Positions 61,184-64,000 of a stretch of 64,000 nucleotides of DNA are shown here, piece after piece. Both the position numbers and the translations under genes were made by a program. The notes beneath the pieces are model-generated. The model did no database searches, was not told the origin of the DNA, and was given only the letters and a program-made list of their open reading frames with translations. This stretch comes from an uncultured Lachnospiraceae bacterium. Lineage in GTDB: Bacteria > Bacillota > Clostridia > Lachnospirales > Lachnospiraceae. The stretch spans positions 8,242-72,241 of the forward strand of contig CAKRGM010000009.1 of assembly GCA_934330725.1 (NCBI GenBank), in the 5' to 3' direction. Position 1 is the stretch's first letter. The number at the start of each line of letters is the position of its first letter.

Positions 61184-63832
61184 TTACAATGTAAAGAATC
61201 CCATATCATCTTCAAGCTGCTTTGAAATATCCATAAGTCTTTCAGATGCACTAAGTAATTCACTAATTGTTTCATTAAGTATCTGCATTGAATTAGCTGT
61301 CTCAGTTGTAGCTGATGCATTCTCTTCAGAAATAGCTGAAAGATTAAGCATAAGCTGGCTGACATTATTTCTGACTTTATTACACTCAGCAATAGAATCT
61401 TTAATAATAGAAGCCTTATTCTTTGTCTGAGTAATACCTTCAATAACAATCTGGAACTGTTTCTGTGTTTCTGAAAGTTTCTCATTCTGCTCTGTTGTAG
61501 CATTCTGAACTTCTTCCATTACCTGCATTGTTGTCTGGAAATCACTTGTAAGTGCACTTATTACCTGGTAAATTGCATCTGCTGACTGATCTGACTGATC
61601 TGCAAGCTGCTGTATCTCTGATGCAACAACAGCAAAGCCCTTACCGGCATCACCAGCTCTTGCTGCTTCAATACTTGCATTTAATGAAAGCAGGTTTGTC
61701 TGGCTTGCAATTGATGATATAAGTGATACAGCTTCTCTGATCTTAAGAACTGAATCATTTGTCTTATCAATCTGGCTTGCAATGTTCTTAATTCCACTAG
61801 TCATCTTACCATTTGAATCACTAAGTTTATCAAGAATATCAGCAGCCTCATCACTTGCCATCTTCATGTTCATTGATGTACTGTCAAGTTCATTTACGTT
61901 CTTGACCATTTCATCCATAAGTTCACCAAGATCTGCTATCTGCTCTGTTGATTTTTCAACATCTTCAGCCTGATCATTAGCTCCCTGTGCAATCTCAGTA
62001 ATAGAAACATCTATCTGTGTAGATGTACCACTTGTTGACTTAGCCATATCTTCAAGCTTTCCACCACTCTGATTAATTTCTACTGCAATATCATTAACTG
62101 ATGTAAGAATGTCTGACATCTTATCAGTCATATCATTGAGTGAACGTCCAAATTCATCGAATTCATCACCTGTTCCGGTCTGCGCCTTTACAGTCATATC
62201 ACCCTGTGATATCTTACCAAGAGTTCCCTTGAAGTTGCTTACACTTCTCTGGATACTAAGTATTACAAACAGTGTTAATGCAACAACTAATACTATACCG
62301 ACAATGAATATAACAATAATTAATGTCATTGTGACAACTCTTGTATTTTTTGTCTGTGTTTCTACCGTGTCAAGAATATCTGTTGTCTGATTTGACATAT
62401 CAGAATATATTGTGTTATTTGATGACTTTAACTGCACGATTTGGTTGTCTGTACTCTGACCTGCTGTAAATGCATCTGACTTCTTTGTAATTCCTGCTTT
62501 AAGAGCAGATGCCATATCTGTATCCTGAATATACTTTCCACAGTTATCAGACATTTCTTTAATCTTGTCTGATACAGCTGCTGAACTCTTTGAAACATCG
62601 TTTCCTTCTGCAACATCCATACTATATGTATTATATAACTTATTAAGGTTTTCAAGTTCATCAGCAAATTTATACTTGCCATTAAAAGCTGCTGTTGCTT
62701 TCATAACAGGTGACTGTGTTGCCTCTACATAAAAGTCAATAGATACTGTTGAATAATTATTTATATCATAATCACTTACAGGAATTTCAATAGATGCTTC
62801 CTGCCAGTCAGCATTGCCTGTTGTATAGCTTGCATCGAATGATATAGAACTATTTCCGTTAAAAGTATCAGTTGCCAGATTAGAATATGCAGAGCCATAT
62901 GATTTTGATAAATCATTTACAGTGACTTTTGATAAATCCAGCTCAGTTGAACCATCAAACATAATATTATTAATATAAACTTTTCCCTGATAATCTATTT
63001 CACTGTTACCAAGACGTACTACCATGTAGTCACGCTTCATAACACTTGATATATCAGCTGAATAAGATATATGTCTGTACTGCTTTCCATCAACATCAAC
63101 AGTCTCTAAGGAACCAAGATTATATTCAACCCAGTCTCCATCAACCCATTCACTTTCACTGCTTAAGCTGCCTATTGTAGTATTGATATCACTATCAGGT
63201 GCTACGAAATCTGCATATTTACCCGCATCTTCCTTAAAACCTCTTTGCTTCATTAAAGAAACAAGTGTATCTGTATTACTTACACAGCTGTCAATATTAG
63301 CCGAAAGATCTTTAACTTTTGACTTCATTCCGGCACCAGCACTCTTTGCTGCATCATCAGCTGCTGATTTCATCTCTTTTAAATTACTTAATATACTGTC
63401 ATTATCTGAGTCATCCAGATTATAAAGAAATGAAACATCAAGTGCCTTGTTATCGTTCTGAAGCAGTCTAACCTTATTAATATCTGTTAAGACCACATTC
63501 TTTGAACTATAAGTACTGATTGAATAAATACCTGCGATTCCTAACACTGCTGTTGTGACAATTGATACAATACCTAAAGAAACAAGCTTCTGCTTTATAC
63601 TTTTTAAAGCCTTAAGCTTATATGTCTTTGCTGATTTCTTTTGTTCCTTATCTGTACCAGTTGTGGAACCATTCTGTGCTTCAACGCTATATACAGCATT
63701 TTCCACGTTGTTTTCTGCGTTTTCAGTTTCAGCCACAGCATCTGTAACAATTACATCCTCTGTGTTTTCAGCACTGCTGCCCGCAGCGCATGATTCATTA
63801 AATTCATTTGAGTTATTTGTATTCTCCTGCAT
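61184..63832 (-). CDS. Methyl-accepting chemotaxis protein with CBM-like sensor insert
   Basis: An 882-residue chemoreceptor. An acidic cytoplasmic N-terminus of about 80 residues precedes the first helix. The large outer region includes a beta-rich insert (about 200-380) with a jelly-roll, carbohydrate-binding appearance (VEYNLGSLETVDVDGKQYRH and YQGKVYINNIMFDGS). A second helix, a HAMP domain and the signalling domain follow, with the conserved tip IASQTNLLSLNASIEAARAG. It should signal through CheA/CheW to flagella. The ATG at 63832 follows GAGGGGGG. Confidence 0.9.
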   Translation of the reverse strand: MQENTNNSNEFNESCAAGSSAENTEDVIVTDAVAETENAENNVENAVYSVEAQNGSTTGTDKEQKKSAKTYKLKALKSIKQKLVSLGIVSIVTTAVLGIAGIYSISTYSSKNVVLTDINKVRLLQNDNKALDVSFLYNLDDSDNDSILSNLKEMKSAADDAAKSAGAGMKSKVKDLSANIDSCVSNTDTLVSLMKQRGFKEDAGKYADFVAPDSDINTTIGSLSSESEWVDGDWVEYNLGSLETVDVDGKQYRHISYSADISSVMKRDYMVVRLGNSEIDYQGKVYINNIMFDGSTELDLSKVTVNDLSKSYGSAYSNLATDTFNGNSSISFDASYTTGNADWQEASIEIPVSDYDINNYSTVSIDFYVEATQSPVMKATAAFNGKYKFADELENLNKLYNTYSMDVAEGNDVSKSSAAVSDKIKEMSDNCGKYIQDTDMASALKAGITKKSDAFTAGQSTDNQIVQLKSSNNTIYSDMSNQTTDILDTVETQTKNTRVVTMTLIIVIFIVGIVLVVALTLFVILSIQRSVSNFKGTLGKISQGDMTVKAQTGTGDEFDEFGRSLNDMTDKMSDILTSVNDIAVEINQSGGKLEDMAKSTSGTSTQIDVSITEIAQGANDQAEDVEKSTEQIADLGELMDEMVKNVNELDSTSMNMKMASDEAADILDKLSDSNGKMTSGIKNIASQIDKTNDSVLKIREAVSLISSIASQTNLLSLNASIEAARAGDAGKGFAVVASEIQQLADQSDQSADAIYQVISALTSDFQTTMQVMEEVQNATTEQNEKLSETQKQFQIVIEGITQTKNKASIIKDSIAECNKVRNNVSQLMLNLSAISEENASATTETANSMQILNETISELLSASERLMDISKQLEDDMGFFTL

Positions 63833-63879
63833 TTCGTTGCCCCCCTCACTTTTGTTAATAATAACCAAATCGTAATGTA

Positions 63880-63908
63880 ATAATAACATATCTATGCATT
63901 TTTTTCAA
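63880..63908 (-). promoter_or_regulatory. Promoter of the chemoreceptor gene
   Basis: TTGAAA (63903-63908) and TATTAT (63880-63885) on the minus strand are 17 bases apart, about 48 bases upstream of the start codon. This is a sigma-A-like promoter, not a flagellar sigma-28 one. Confidence 0.65.
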
Positions 63909-64000
63909 CAAAATACGTGTCTGAACAGCTTTGAAAGGTAAATTTATTTTACAGCCTGCCAATTTGGAAGATTCATATTTTTCACATTTCTTATAAATTT

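Overview
The window looks like chromosome from a low-GC, Gram-positive, anaerobic Firmicute of the Lachnospiraceae type (a fibre-degrading, motile gut or rumen clostridium). The evidence is the spore-specific dipicolinate synthase pair, SufCBDSU, the FeoA-FeoA-FeoB set with its Cys-rich partner, an NADPH-type glutamate synthase, a large secreted mannanase, a chemoreceptor, and small families (DUF3793, DUF2325, DUF6110, DUF4430) typical of that group. The family assignment is inference from gene content. Almost all genes lie on the minus strand; the exceptions are asnB and the surface protein/sortase pair.

Layout. 1-2.5 kb: the start of an ABC-class ATPase gene, an HPr-like protein and cardiolipin synthase. 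2.6-9.2 kb: glutamate synthase gltB-gltD, with a clear promoter and an upstream direct repeat. 9.2-15.4 kb: a lipid kinase, a beta-CASP RNase, asnB and dpaA-dpaB. 15.7-18.2 kb: a thioester-domain adhesin translationally coupled to its sortase. 18.3-19.8 kb: an AbiE-type toxin-antitoxin pair. 20-24.9 kb: the SUF iron-sulfur operon. 25-30.1 kb: enolase, phosphoglycerate mutase, and a P1B ATPase with DUF6110. 30.4-33.5 kb: a GH5 mannanase with duplicated CBM35 modules. 34-46.2 kb: an iron-related block (DUF3793-flavodoxin-DUF2325, an FtsX-type ABC exporter, a DtxR-like regulator, feoA-feoA-feoB-small Cys protein-fur), interrupted by amtB-glnK and purC. 46.3-52.1 kb: a Tet(M)-like GTPase fused to a YacP/Rae1-type nuclease, and a diguanylate cyclase with two solute-binding sensor domains. 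52.2-59 kb: an ECF transporter cluster with FecR-DUF4430 and beta-propeller surface proteins. 59.2-63.9 kb: an unknown coiled-coil protein with a structured leader, an HD-domain phosphohydrolase and a chemoreceptor.

The strongest signal is regulatory. A 16-bp palindrome, GTTAGT-N4-ACTAAC and close variants, sits on the promoters of feoA, the dtxR-like gene and the FtsX-type ABC exporter, just upstream of DUF3793, and twice at a promoter between gpmA and eno that has no gene directly behind it. This reads as a DtxR-type iron regulon whose repressor is encoded in the window; the orphan promoter is a candidate for an iron-regulated small RNA of about 110 nt. Other unexplained structures are a seven-copy 20-bp tandem array between feoA and feoB, a pseudoknot-capable leader at 60295-60415, and an intrinsic terminator placed between the amtB promoter and its ribosome binding site. 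No tRNA, rRNA, CRISPR array, prophage or insertion sequence was recognised.
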